NCBI RefSeq assembly: GCF_900103645.1
Contig: NZ_FNHP01000006.1
Coordinates: 124,001 to 188,000, forward strand
Length of the DNA stretch: 64,000 bases
Direction: 5' to 3'
Source: Oryzisolibacter propanilivorax
GTDB taxonomy: Bacteria > Pseudomonadota > Gammaproteobacteria > Burkholderiales > Burkholderiaceae_C
In this document: piece after piece, positions 36,223 to 45,504 of the stretch
Numbering within the stretch: the first letter of the stretch is position 1
Layout: each line of letters starts with the position of its first letter
Notes under the pieces: generated by a model
Told to the model about the DNA's origin: nothing
Seen by the model: the letters and a program-made list of their open reading frames with translations, nothing else
Database searches by the model: none
Program-made: the position numbers and the translations under genes

Positions 36223-36993
36223 TCAATGCGCTCCCTGCAGCTGGCCGTCGGTGGTGCCCATGTAGGCCTCCATGACCTGCGGGTTGCGCGAGACTTCCTC
36301 GTACGGGCCTTCGGCCAGCACGGCGCCGCGCTGCAGCACCGTGATGCGGTCGGCGATGGTCGAGATGACCTTCATGTTGTGCTCGACCATCAGGATGGTG
36401 CGGCCGGCCGAAACCTTCTTGATGAGCTGCGTGACCCGGTCCACGTCCTCGTGGCCCATGCCCTGCGTGGGCTCGTCCAGCAGCATCAGCTCGGGCTCCA
36501 TGGCCAGGGTGGTGGCGATCTCTAGCGCGCGCTTGCGGCCGTAGGGCAGGTTCACGGTGACCTCGTCGGCCATGTCCTCCAGGCCCACCTCGGCCAGCAG
36601 CGCGCGCGCACGGCCGTCGAGCTGGTGCAGGCTCTTGTGGCTGCGCCAGAAGTGGTAGGAGGTGCCCAGGCGCCGCTGCAGGCCCATGCGCACGTTCTCC
36701 AGCAGCGTCAGGTTGGGGAATACCGCCGAGATCTGGAACGAGCGGATCACGCCGCGCCGGGCGATCTGCGCCGGCTGCTCGCGCGTGATGTCGGTGCCGT
36801 TGAAGCGGATGGTGCCCGAGGTGGGCGTGAGGAACTTGGTCAGCAGGTTGAAGCAGGTGGTCTTGCCGGCGCCGTTCGGCCCGATGAGCGCGTGGATGGA
36901 GCCGCGCCGCACCGACAGGTTCACGTCGCTCACGGCCGTGAAGCCCTTGAATTCCTTGGTCAGGTGGGAAGTTTCGAGAATGATGTCGCTCAT
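36223..36993 (-). CDS. livG: ABC transporter ATPase (LivG type)
   Basis: 256-residue ABC ATPase with a standard Walker A GPNGAGKTT (38-46), a LivG-like signature LPYGRKRALEIATTL, Walker B LMLLDEPTQGMGHED and switch VEHNM. First gene of the importer run; 165 bp separate it from livF, a gap in which I see no gene. The partner LivF has a substituted Walker A lysine, which makes LivG the likely main ATPase site. Confidence 0.93.
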   Translation of the reverse strand: MSDIILETSHLTKEFKGFTAVSDVNLSVRRGSIHALIGPNGAGKTTCFNLLTKFLTPTSGTIRFNGTDITREQPAQIARRGVIRSFQISAVFPNLTLLENVRMGLQRRLGTSYHFWRSHKSLHQLDGRARALLAEVGLEDMADEVTVNLPYGRKRALEIATTLAMEPELMLLDEPTQGMGHEDVDRVTQLIKKVSAGRTILMVEHNMKVISTIADRITVLQRGAVLAEGPYEEVSRNPQVMEAYMGTTDGQLQGAH

Positions 36994-37150
36994 GGCCTTG
37001 TGGGTGTGCGCGCCTGGATGCGGCAGGCTACGAGGAAGGGTTGCGGCGCATCGTAAGTGCCCGCCTTGCACTGCAGCACTGGGACAAGTGCCTATGTATA
37101 AACGCCTACGCGCGCAAGCCCCGTTCGGGGGATCGGCGCCGCCGGCGGCC

Positions 37151-37939
37151 TCATGAAGCGGCCAGCGCCACGGCGGATTCCTCCGCCACCAGCAGCACGC
37201 GCGAACGCGCGCGCAGGCCGGAGCCGGCATCGGCGAAGCCGACCAGCGTCAGCCCGCCGGGCAGCTGCGCCGCCACCTCGTCGCCCAGCGCGCCGCGCGC
37301 CACGCGCGTGACCTGGCCGTGCCACTGATTGCCCGCGCCCTCGGCCGCCGTTGCCGATGCCGGCAGCACCCGCACCGCCGTGGCCTTGCACAGCGCCTGC
37401 ACCGCCACGCCCGGCTCTAGCGCCAGCAGCTCGGCGCTCTCGCGCGTCACGCGCGCCCAGAGCAGCTGCGGCGCGCTGCCGCCTGCTTCCTGCACTGCCT
37501 GCGACAGCGCCTGCAGCTGCACGCGCACCAGCGGGCCGCTGCGCTGCAGCTGCTGCACCGTGCACGGCCACTGGTTGCGCATGCTGGTGCGCACCGCCAG
37601 CGCCAGCGCCGCCGTGCGCGTGCTGCCCGGCTGCCAGCCGGCGGCGACCTGGGCACGCGCGGCGTGCATGGCGCCGGCGGCGGCCAGCAGGTCGTGGCCG
37701 GCGGCCGTCAGATGCGTGCCGCCGCCGCCGCTGCCGCCCACGGCGCGCTCGACCAGCGGCACGCCGGCCAGGTTGGTGAGCGTGTCCAGCGCCTGCCAGG
37801 CGGCCTTGTAGCTCACGCCGACCTCGCGCGCGGCCTGCGAGATGGAGCCCACGCGGCCGATCTCGCGCAGGATGGCCAGGCGCCGGTCGGCCGGCCCATG
37901 GCCCAGGGCCTCGGCATGGAAAGGGTGCTGCAGCATCAT
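37151..37939 (-). CDS. modE: Molybdate-responsive transcriptional regulator ModE
   Basis: 262 residues. The N-terminal winged helix (about 18-85) has IGRVGSISQAAREVGVSYKA followed by AWQALDTL, the ModE form. The C-terminal half holds two Mop/TOBE-type molybdate-binding repeats (about 125-190 and 195-262). It represses modABC when molybdate is bound. It diverges from modA, with a perfect operator between them that also covers its own promoter region. The start is ATG 37939, or ATG 37936 immediately after. Confidence 0.94.
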   Translation of the reverse strand: MMLQHPFHAEALGHGPADRRLAILREIGRVGSISQAAREVGVSYKAAWQALDTLTNLAGVPLVERAVGGSGGGGTHLTAAGHDLLAAAGAMHAARAQVAAGWQPGSTRTAALALAVRTSMRNQWPCTVQQLQRSGPLVRVQLQALSQAVQEAGGSAPQLLWARVTRESAELLALEPGVAVQALCKATAVRVLPASATAAEGAGNQWHGQVTRVARGALGDEVAAQLPGGLTLVGFADAGSGLRARSRVLLVAEESAVALAAS

Positions 37940-37974
37940 GGCCCGGGATCATGCACCGCCTGCGCCTATACTCA

Positions 37975-38776
<802 letters not shown>

Positions 38777-38791
38777 CCCGGCCCCGCCCTG

Positions 38792-38811
38792 CCCGCTTCG
38801 GCGGGTTTTTT
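38792..38811 (+). terminator. Intrinsic terminator after modA
   Basis: CCCGC-TTCG-GCGGG stem with the stable UUCG loop (38797-38800), followed by six T residues. It lies between modA and modB, so it acts as an internal attenuator of the operon. Confidence 0.85.
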
Positions 38812-38823
38812 GATGTATTGGCT

Positions 38824-38871
38824 GCCGAGCCCTTATATTAAAAGGGCCTTCAGCTATATTTTTGATAGTAG
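38824..38871 (+). repeat. GCTAT/ATAGC interspersed repeat, copy 7 (covers the modB start)
   Basis: GAGCCCTTATATTAAAAGGG, then CCTTCAGCTAT and TTGATAGTAG. The 3' end reaches the modB start region, so the repeat stands where its ribosome-binding site should be. Confidence 0.75.
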
Positions 38872-39554
38872 TGGACGCTTTCCATCTCGGCCCCGAAGAC
38901 TGGGCCGCCATCCGCCTGACGCTGCGCCTGGCGGGCATCACCACCGTTTTGCTGCTGGTGCTGTGCACGCCGCTGGCGTGGTGGCTGGCGCACACGCGCT
39001 CGCGCTGGCGCGGGCCGATCGGCGCGGTGGTGGCGCTGCCGTTGGTGCTGCCGCCCACGGTCATCGGCTTCTACCTGCTGGTGGCGATGGGGCCGAACGG
39101 CTTCCTGGGGCACCTGACCGATGCGCTCGGGCTGCACCGCCTGCCCTTCACCTTTGCCGGGCTGGTCATCGGCTCGCTGGTGTATTCGCTGCCGTTCACG
39201 GTGCAGCCGCTGCAGCGCGCCTTCGAGGCGCTGGGCCCGCGCCCGCTGGAGGTGGCGGCCACGCTGGGCGCGGCGCGCCTGGACCGCTTCTTCACCGTCG
39301 CCCTGCCGCTGGCGCGCCCGGGCTTCATCACCGCCGCCATCCTGACCTTCGCGCACACCGTGGGCGAGTTCGGCGTGGTGCTGATGCTGGGCGGCAACAT
39401 TCCCGGCGTGACGCGCGTGGTCTCGGTGCAGATCTACGACCACGTCGAGGCCATGGAATACACCCACGCGCACTGGCTGGCCGGCGGCATGGTGGCGTTC
39501 TCGTTCCTGGTGCTGATGCTGCTGCAATGGCTGCAGCCAAGGAACACACGATGA
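38871..39554 (+). CDS. modB: Molybdate ABC transporter permease
   Basis: 227-residue permease with five membrane segments. [20 protein letters not shown] and the EAA loop [20 protein letters not shown] followed by LARPG are characteristic of ModB. Start: GTG at 38871 gives [15 protein letters not shown]; a TTG at 38862 inside the repeat is the alternative. No Shine-Dalgarno sequence is seen because an interspersed repeat occupies that position. The stop overlaps the modC start as ATGA. Confidence 0.93.
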   Translation: MDAFHLGPEDWAAIRLTLRLAGITTVLLLVLCTPLAWWLAHTRSRWRGPIGAVVALPLVLPPTVIGFYLLVAMGPNGFLGHLTDALGLHRLPFTFAGLVIGSLVYSLPFTVQPLQRAFEALGPRPLEVAATLGAARLDRFFTVALPLARPGFITAAILTFAHTVGEFGVVLMLGGNIPGVTRVVSVQIYDHVEAMEYTHAHWLAGGMVAFSFLVLMLLQWLQPRNTR

Positions 39555-40654
39555 GCGCGACCGACACCCTGGGCGAGCACGAACAGATCCAGGCGCGGCT
39601 GCAGCTGCAGCGCGCCGATTTCTCGCTGGACGTTCAACTCGAGCTGCCGGGCAAGGGCGTGACCGCGCTGTTCGGGCCTTCGGGCTGCGGCAAGACCACC
39701 TGCCTGCGCGCCATCGCCGGACTGGAGCGCGCGCGCGGCAGCGTGCACGTCAACGGCGAGACCTGGCAGCACGATGCCACCCGCACCTGGCTGCCCACGC
39801 ACCGGCGCGCGCTGGGCTATGTGTTCCAGGAGGCCAGCCTGTTCGCCCACATGGACGTGCGGCGCAACATGGAATATGGCTGGAAGCGCCTGCCGGCCGC
39901 GCGGCGCCGGGTGTCGCTGGAGCAGGCGGTGGACCTGCTTGGCCTGTCGGCGCTCACGCAGCGCATGCCGCAGACGCTGTCGGGCGGCGAGCGCCAGCGC
40001 GTGGCGATTGCCCGTGCCCTGGCGGCCAGCCCGCGCGTGCTGCTGATGGACGAGCCGCTGGCCGCGCTGGACGCCGCGCGCAAGGCCGAGGTGCTGCCCT
40101 ATCTGGAGCGGCTGCAGCGCGAGCTGTCCATTCCCATCCTCTACGTCACCCATTCCGCCGACGAGGTGGCGCGCCTGGCCACGCACCTGGTGCTGCTGCG
40201 CGGCGGGCGCGTGCTGGCGCAGGGAACGCCCGCCGAGCTGATGGCGCGGCTGGACCTGCCGCTGGCCAGCGGCGACGGCGCCGCGGCGCTGGTGCAGGGC
40301 CGGGTGCAGGCCTGGGACGCGGCCGACCAGCTGCTCAGCGTGGGCTTCGGCGGCGGCCTGCTGCACGTCGCCACCGGCCATGCGCGCACGGTGGGCGACG
40401 GCGTGCGGCTGCGCGTGCTGGCGCGCGACGTGAGCCTGGCGCGCAGCCACCCGCAGGCCACCAGCGTGCTGAACGTGTTGCCGGCGCGCATCGTGCAGAT
40501 CGCGCCCGATGCGCCGGGACAGGTGCTGGTGCGCCTGGACGCGGGCGGCACGGCGCTGATGGCGCGCATCACCGAGCGCTCGCGCCGCGAGCTGGCGCTG
40601 ACCGAGGGCGAGGCGGTGTTCGCCCAGGTCAAGAGCGTGGCGCTGGCCGACTGA
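39551..40654 (+). CDS. modC: Molybdate ABC transporter ATPase
   Basis: 367 residues. ABC domain with Walker [11 protein letters not shown], signature [16 protein letters not shown], Walker [13 protein letters not shown] and switch YVTHS, followed by a C-terminal TOBE domain (about 295-365) that senses molybdate. The start overlaps the modB stop, so the two are translationally coupled. It powers ModB transport of molybdate into the cytoplasm for cofactor synthesis. Confidence 0.95.
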   Translation: MSATDTLGEHEQIQARLQLQRADFSLDVQLELPGKGVTALFGPSGCGKTTCLRAIAGLERARGSVHVNGETWQHDATRTWLPTHRRALGYVFQEASLFAHMDVRRNMEYGWKRLPAARRRVSLEQAVDLLGLSALTQRMPQTLSGGERQRVAIARALAASPRVLLMDEPLAALDAARKAEVLPYLERLQRELSIPILYVTHSADEVARLATHLVLLRGGRVLAQGTPAELMARLDLPLASGDGAAALVQGRVQAWDAADQLLSVGFGGGLLHVATGHARTVGDGVRLRVLARDVSLARSHPQATSVLNVLPARIVQIAPDAPGQVLVRLDAGGTALMARITERSRRELALTEGEAVFAQVKSVALAD

Positions 40655-40699
40655 AGGCGGCGCCGGCGCAGCGGCATCCGCGCAACTACGCACAATCCC

Positions 40700-40759
40700 T
40701 TATTGCTATCAATAATGTAGCTTGAAGTCCATGTATTTCATGGGCTATCGCCGTTTTTG
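40700..40759 (-). repeat. GCTAT/ATAGC interspersed repeat, copy 8
   Basis: Read on the minus strand: AAAAACGGCGATAGCCCATG, then GGACTTCAAGCTAC and TTGATAGCAATA. It lies between modC and the TRAP transporter genes; the 236-bp gap holds nothing else I can identify. Confidence 0.7.
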
Positions 40760-40890
40760 AGGGCGACACGGCAGGGCCGGTAAATACGTAGAATGCCGCC
40801 TTCGCAAGTTTTTGTTTCAGCCCGTCGCAGCCACCCCTTGCGCCGGGCTGTTCTTGTGCGCACCCCGCCATTCCATCCTGTGGAGACACC

Positions 40891-41514
40891 ATGCAGGCAC
40901 TCCTCGCCCTGTCCCGGGCCATCGACCGGCTGAACGCCTTTGTCGGCAAATATTGCATCTGGCTGATTTTTGCCGCCACCGTCATCAGCGCCGCCAACGC
41001 CGTAGTGCGCAAGATCTTCAACTACAGCTCCAACGCCTTTCTGGAAGTGCAGTGGTACCTGTACGCCTGGTCGTTCCTGATCGCCGCCGGCTACACGCTC
41101 TTGCAGCGCGAGCATGTGCGCATCGACGTGCTCAACAGCCGCCTGTCCAAACGCACGCAGGTCTGGATCGACATCTTCGGCTTCGTGTTCATGCTGACGC
41201 CAGTGTGCATCCTGGTGCTGTGGCTGGGCGTGCCGATGCTGATCAGCAAGTACCAGTCGGGCGAGATCTCGGGCAACCCGGGCGGACTGATCCGCTGGCC
41301 GGTGTGGGTGGCGCTGCCGGTGGGCTTCTCGCTGCTGATGCTGCAGGGCTGGTCCGAGCTGATCAAGCGCATCGCCTTTTTGCGCGGCCAGGGCCCGGAC
41401 CCGATGGGCCGGCTGAGCAGCCAGACCGACGAGCAGGCGCTGGCCGAGGCGCTGCGCATGCAGGCCGCCGAAAAAGACCGCCAGGCCGCCTCCGCCGCCG
41501 GCACGGCCCGCTGA
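40891..41514 (+). CDS. TRAP transporter small permease (DctQ type)
   Basis: 207 residues with four membrane segments (about 22-42, 58-78, 97-120, 140-160). EVQWYLYAWSFLIAAGYTLL followed by QREHVRIDV is the DctQ core. The C-terminal 40 residues are a charged, Ala-rich cytoplasmic tail. The large permease follows after 24 bp. No DctP-type binding protein gene is adjacent, so the ligand cannot be inferred from context. Confidence 0.92.
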   Translation: MQALLALSRAIDRLNAFVGKYCIWLIFAATVISAANAVVRKIFNYSSNAFLEVQWYLYAWSFLIAAGYTLLQREHVRIDVLNSRLSKRTQVWIDIFGFVFMLTPVCILVLWLGVPMLISKYQSGEISGNPGGLIRWPVWVALPVGFSLLMLQGWSELIKRIAFLRGQGPDPMGRLSSQTDEQALAEALRMQAAEKDRQAASAAGTAR

Positions 41515-41538
41515 CCGACCGCCCGGAGCACCCTTTCC

Positions 41539-43380
41539 ATGGAATTTCTCACCACCAATTTCGCCCCGATCATGTTCGCGGGCCTGGCCTGCTTTCTGAT
41601 CCTGGGCTTTCCCGTGGCGTTCAGCCTGGGCGCCTGCGGGCTGTTCTTCGGCCTGGTCGGCATTGAGCTGGGCGTCTTCCCGGCCACCATCCTGGCCTGG
41701 CTGCCCGAACGGCTGATCGGCATCATGGCCAACGACACGCTGCTGGCGGTGCCGTTCTTCACCCTCATGGGGCTGATACTGGAGCGCAGCGGCATGGCCG
41801 AGGACCTGCTCGACTCGGTCGGCCAGGTCTTTGGCCCGCTGCGCGGCGGCCTGGCGCTGGCGGTCATCTTCGTCGGCGCGCTGCTGGCGGCGACCACCGG
41901 CGTGGTGGCGGCCTCGGTCATCTCGATGGGCCTGATCTCCATGCCCATCATGCTGCGCTACGGCTACAGCCGGCCGCTGACCAGCGGCGTCATCGCCGCA
42001 TCGGGCACGCTGTCGCAGATCATCCCGCCGTCGCTGGTGCTGATCATCATGGCCGACCAGCTCGGCCGCAGCGTGGGCGACATGTACAAGGGCGCGTTCA
42101 CGCCGGCCTTCATTCTGGTGGGGCTGTACGTGCTGTGGGTCATCATCCTGGCGATCTTCAAGCCCCAGGCCGTGCCGGCGCTGCCGCCCGAGGCACGCAC
42201 GCTGCGCGAACCCGACGGCAGCGCGGGCTATCCGTCGCTGGTGGTGGTGGTGCTGCTGTCGGCGGCCGTGGCCTGGGTGCTGGAGTCGCACATGGCCGAC
42301 CTGCATACCTGGTGGAGCGGCGAGACGGTGGAGTTCGTGCCCACCGACGAGAAGGTGGTGGTGGCCGCCTGCGGCGGCGCCTTCGTCGCCTGGCTGATCG
42401 CCGTGGTCAACCGCGTGACCAAGATGGGCTTGCTGTCGCGCCTGGCCGAGCGCGTCACGTTCGTGCTGATCCCGCCGCTGCTGCTGATCTTCCTGGTGCT
42501 CGGCACCATCTTCCTGGGCGTAGCCTCGCCCACCGAGGGCGGCGCCATGGGCGCGGTGGGCGCGCTCATCATGGCGCTGGCGCGCGGGCGGCTGTCGTGG
42601 TCGCTGCTCAAGCAGGCGCTGGGCTCGACCACCCGGCTGGCGTCGTTCGTGATGTTCATCCTGATCGGGGCGACCATGTTCAGCATGGTCTTCCAGGCCG
42701 CCGACGGCCCGCGCTGGGTCGAGCACCTGCTGGCCGACCTGCCCGGCGGCCCGGTGGGCTTTTTGATCTTCGTGAACGTGATGATCTTCTTCCTCGCGTT
42801 CTTCCTGGACTACTTCGAGCTGTCGTTCATCGTCGTGCCGCTCTTGGCGCCCGTGGCCGATAAGCTGGGCATCGACCTGATCTGGTTCGGCGTGCTGCTG
42901 GCGGTGAACATGCAGACCTCGTTCCTGCATCCGCCGTTCGGCTTCGCGCTGTTCTTCCTGCGCTCGGTCGCCCCCGAGAAGCCCTACGTGGACGCCGTGA
43001 CCGGCAAGGTCATGGAGCCGGTGACGACCATGCAGATCTACAAGGGGGCGATCCCCTTCCTGATCCTGCAGCTGACCATGGTCGGCATCCTGATCGCCTT
43101 CCCGGGCCTGGTGACGGGCAGCCTGGACAAGAAGGTCGAGGTGAACATGGACGCCATCGGCGCGCAGATGCTGGAAAGCCTGGGCCAGGACAACGGCTAC
43201 GGCGCTGGCGAGCCCTTGCCCGAGGCCGGCAGCAGCGACAGCCCCGCCATGCCCGAGCCGGAAAGCCCGAGCGCCGACGCCGCACCCGCCGAGGACGACC
43301 CCTTCAAGGCAATCCAGGAAGCCGTCCAGGGCGCGCCGGCAGAAGCCACTCCCGCGCCAGCGGAACCGGCGGCCCGTTAG
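41539..43380 (+). CDS. TRAP transporter large permease (DctM type)
   Basis: 613 residues, longer than the usual 425-450. The DctM parts are at both ends: MANDTLLAVPFFTLMGLILE, SGTLSQIIPPSLVLIIMADQ, and GVASPTEGGAMGAVGALIMA, with FGVLLAVNMQTSFLHPPFGF near the end. Two additions explain the length: a central insertion (about 215-300) with its own hydrophobic segments, and a C-terminal Pro/Ala/Glu-rich tail (about 550-613). This matches the long-DctM subgroup found in betaproteobacteria. It couples substrate entry to an ion gradient. A strong terminator follows. Confidence 0.92.
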   Translation: MEFLTTNFAPIMFAGLACFLILGFPVAFSLGACGLFFGLVGIELGVFPATILAWLPERLIGIMANDTLLAVPFFTLMGLILERSGMAEDLLDSVGQVFGPLRGGLALAVIFVGALLAATTGVVAASVISMGLISMPIMLRYGYSRPLTSGVIAASGTLSQIIPPSLVLIIMADQLGRSVGDMYKGAFTPAFILVGLYVLWVIILAIFKPQAVPALPPEARTLREPDGSAGYPSLVVVVLLSAAVAWVLESHMADLHTWWSGETVEFVPTDEKVVVAACGGAFVAWLIAVVNRVTKMGLLSRLAERVTFVLIPPLLLIFLVLGTIFLGVASPTEGGAMGAVGALIMALARGRLSWSLLKQALGSTTRLASFVMFILIGATMFSMVFQAADGPRWVEHLLADLPGGPVGFLIFVNVMIFFLAFFLDYFELSFIVVPLLAPVADKLGIDLIWFGVLLAVNMQTSFLHPPFGFALFFLRSVAPEKPYVDAVTGKVMEPVTTMQIYKGAIPFLILQLTMVGILIAFPGLVTGSLDKKVEVNMDAIGAQMLESLGQDNGYGAGEPLPEAGSSDSPAMPEPESPSADAAPAEDDPFKAIQEAVQGAPAEATPAPAEPAAR

Positions 43381-43426
43381 GTTTCCCTAGCCCCTGCCCT
43401 GGCGCGACAGCGCCGACGGGCTCGTC

Positions 43427-43462
43427 CAACAAAATGCCGCCCACGAAGGCGGCATTTTGTTG
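43427..43462. terminator. Bidirectional intrinsic terminator after the TRAP genes
   Basis: Fifteen-bp perfect stem CAACAAAATGCCGCC/GGCGGCATTTTGTTG (43427-43441 and 43448-43462) with a CACGAA loop. The AAAA/TTTT blocks inside the stem give T-rich ends in both directions. Confidence 0.85.
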
Positions 43463-43510
43463 CCGGGCACGCTGCTCGGTCAGTTCGGACAGACGGTTGC
43501 AGGAACCGCT

Positions 43511-43632
43511 TCACCCCCTCTCCCGCATGGCGGGAGAGGGCTGGGGTGAGGGTGAGAGGGCTGGTGCAGGCGCTGCGCCCGAACCCAAGCCCCCTCACCC
43601 CCGCCCTCTCCCCCTGGCGGGGGCGAGGGAGC
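43511..43632. repeat. Paired CCCTCTCCC-type palindromic repeats
   Basis: Unit 1 (43511-43549): CCCTCTCCCG and CGGGAGAGGG arms with outer TCACCCC/GGGGTGA. Unit 2 (about 43590-43632): CCCTCACCCCCGCC... CCCTGGCGGGGGCGAGGG. The arrangement resembles the REP/BIME-like palindromes seen in many proteobacterial spacers. It forms the left half of a 593-bp gene-free stretch (43463-44055). Confidence 0.7.
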
Positions 43633-43862
43633 AAGAGCGGGATACGCGTCGCCTGCCCATGCGAGGCCGCGCGCAGCGCCGGCCCGAATCGTCTCCCCGG
43701 CTTCCCCCCTTGTGCCCGTACCGAGAAGCGCAGGGCGCGGGGCGGGCGCGTGCGCCGCAGGCACACGCGCATCAATATCTGACTTGCTGCGCTTGTCTGA
43801 ACGAAGCGCGCGAGCGCGCAGTGAGTTGCGCAGCACCGTCCCGCGCCCGAGCATCGCAGGCT

Positions 43863-43960
43863 GCCCCGTAGCGCAGCGAAGGGGCTACGGGCACCGGGGG
43901 CGCACTTCTTTTGCCTCCTTTTCTTGTGCGAGCAAGAAAAGGAGGTCGCCCGCCGGGGCG
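43863..43960. repeat. Hairpin-rich repeat block in the gene-free spacer
   Basis: CCCGTAGC...GCTACGGG hairpin (about 43865-43890), then a 13-bp perfect stem CCTCCTTTTCTTG/CAAGAAAAGGAGG (43914-43926 and 43933-43945), followed by TCGCCCGCCGGGGCGAGTCC. I recognise the last pattern as common between genes in Burkholderiales. No gene is evident between 43463 and 44055. Confidence 0.6.
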
Positions 43961-44000
43961 AGTCCCGGCCCCCGCAGTCAAAACCAGAACATCAGCCAAA

Positions 44001-44048
44001 ACAGCCTCAAGCCCATACGAAAAAAGGGCCACCAGCTATCAAATCAGG
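44001..44048 (+). repeat. GCTAT/ATAGC interspersed repeat, copy 9
   Basis: CAGCCTCAAGCCCATACG, then AAAAAAGGGCCACCAGCTATCAAAT; the ATAGC arm is missing or degenerate. It lies just downstream of the sppA stop. Confidence 0.6.
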
Positions 44049-44055
44049 AACAAGC

Positions 44056-45108
44056 TCAACGCAATGCAGGCGCCACCTGCCCCCCCGCCAGCGCCTTCAT
44101 CGCCCCCGCCCCCACGGCTGCGCCAAACCTGCGCGCCAGCCGCTCCGCCACGTTGTCGCGCCGCGTGTAGTCGATGACGTCCTCGGCCTTGACCACCTCG
44201 CGCGCCACGTAGTCCAAGTTGCCCAGCTGGTCCGCCAGCCCCAGCTCGACCGCTTGCTGGCCGGTCCAGAACAGCCCGCTGAAGATCTCCGGCGTCTCCT
44301 TCAGGCGCTCGCCGCGCCCGGCCTTGACCACGCTGATGAACTGCTCGTGGATCTGGTCCAGCATGGCCTGGGCATATTCGCGCTGGCGCTCGCTCATGGG
44401 GCTGAACGGGTCCAGGAAGCCCTTGTTCTCGCCGGCGGTGATCAGGCGCCGCTCCACGCCCAGCTTGTCCATGACGCCGGTGAAGCCGAAGCCGTCCATC
44501 AGCACGCCGATGCTGCCGACGATGCTGGCCTTGTCCACGAAGATGTCGTCGGCGGCCGAGGCGATGTAGTAGGCGGCCGAGGCGCAGGTCTCCTCGACCA
44601 CGGCATACACCGGCTTGCCGTGCTTGGCCTTCAGGCGGCCGATCTCGTCGTTGATGATGCCAGCCTGCACCGGGCTGCCGCCGGGCGAGTTGATCAGCAG
44701 CACCACCGCCTGCGAGCCTGGGTCCTCGAAGGCGCTGCGCATGGCGGCAACGACGAACTCGGCGCTGGCCTCGTTGCCGGCGGCGATCTCACCCTTGATG
44801 TCCACCACCGCCGTGTGCGGGCCGCTCTTGGCGGCGCCGGCCAGCTCGCGCGAGCCCAGCGTCCACAGCACGGCCAGCACCAGCGCAATCCAGGCGAAGC
44901 GCCAGAAGATGCGCCAGCGCCGCGCCGCGCGCTGCTCACGCACCGTGGCCAGCACCAGTTTTTCCAGCACCTCGCGCTCCCAGCCAGGCCCGGCCGCGGC
45001 AGCGGGCCGCGCCGCTTCATTGGTCGTGGCAGCCTGCGCCCACAGGTCGGGGGCCGGCTGCCCATCGGGCTGTGAAACCCGGGGTTGGTCGTGGTGCGGA
45101 TCGGTCAT
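44056..45108 (-). CDS. sppA: S49 family serine peptidase (SppA-like signal peptide peptidase)
   Basis: 350-residue membrane-anchored peptidase that clears cleaved signal peptides. The cytoplasmic N-terminus (1-65) is followed by one membrane helix (about 68-86) and the ClpP-like catalytic domain. VVLLINSPGGSPVQA precedes the catalytic region EETCASAAYYIASAAD, and TAGENKGFLDPFSP holds the likely general-base lysine. Single S49 domain, the short form. It starts at 45108, 15 bp after the Rieske gene stop, in a run with the Rieske and HAD genes. Confidence 0.92.
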   Translation of the reverse strand: MTDPHHDQPRVSQPDGQPAPDLWAQAATTNEAARPAAAAGPGWEREVLEKLVLATVREQRAARRWRIFWRFAWIALVLAVLWTLGSRELAGAAKSGPHTAVVDIKGEIAAGNEASAEFVVAAMRSAFEDPGSQAVVLLINSPGGSPVQAGIINDEIGRLKAKHGKPVYAVVEETCASAAYYIASAADDIFVDKASIVGSIGVLMDGFGFTGVMDKLGVERRLITAGENKGFLDPFSPMSERQREYAQAMLDQIHEQFISVVKAGRGERLKETPEIFSGLFWTGQQAVELGLADQLGNLDYVAREVVKAEDVIDYTRRDNVAERLARRFGAAVGAGAMKALAGGQVAPALR

Positions 45109-45123
45109 GGTCAGGGCGATGGA

Positions 45124-45504
45124 TCAGGACGCTGGCGGCTGCAGCAGGGGGTCAGTATGCCAGTGCACCAGCCCGTCTTTTTCGCTCAGCCGCACCTTCA
45201 CCAGACCGCCCCGGCAGGGCCCGCCGACGCAGGCGCCGGTGTCCGGCGCATAGGTCGCGCCGTGTGTGGCGCACAGCAGCCAGCGGCCGCTGTCGTCGAA
45301 GAACCGGCCTTCCTGGTAGTCCATTTCCATAGGCACGTGGCTGCAGCGGTTCAGGTAGGCGTGCACCGCGCCCTGCCAGCGCACGGCGAAGGCGCGGCAG
45401 GGCTGGCCGGCGTACACCACGTCGAAGGCGACGGCGCGCGCGCCCTCGGCCAGCGCATCGCTGGCGCACAACAGGATGGCCTGGCAGGCCCCGTCCGGAT
45501 GCAT
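45124..45504 (-). CDS. Rieske [2Fe-2S] domain protein
   Basis: 126-residue stand-alone Rieske ferredoxin-like protein. Cluster ligands are C54-x-H56 in NRCSHVPMEM and C78-x2-H81 in WLLCATHGATY, spaced as in dioxygenase-type Rieske proteins. No signal peptide, so cytoplasmic. The ATG at 45504 overlaps the stop of the upstream phosphatase gene as ATGA. Its electron partner cannot be told from the context. Confidence 0.92.
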   Translation of the reverse strand: MHPDGACQAILLCASDALAEGARAVAFDVVYAGQPCRAFAVRWQGAVHAYLNRCSHVPMEMDYQEGRFFDDSGRWLLCATHGATYAPDTGACVGGPCRGGLVKVRLSEKDGLVHWHTDPLLQPPAS

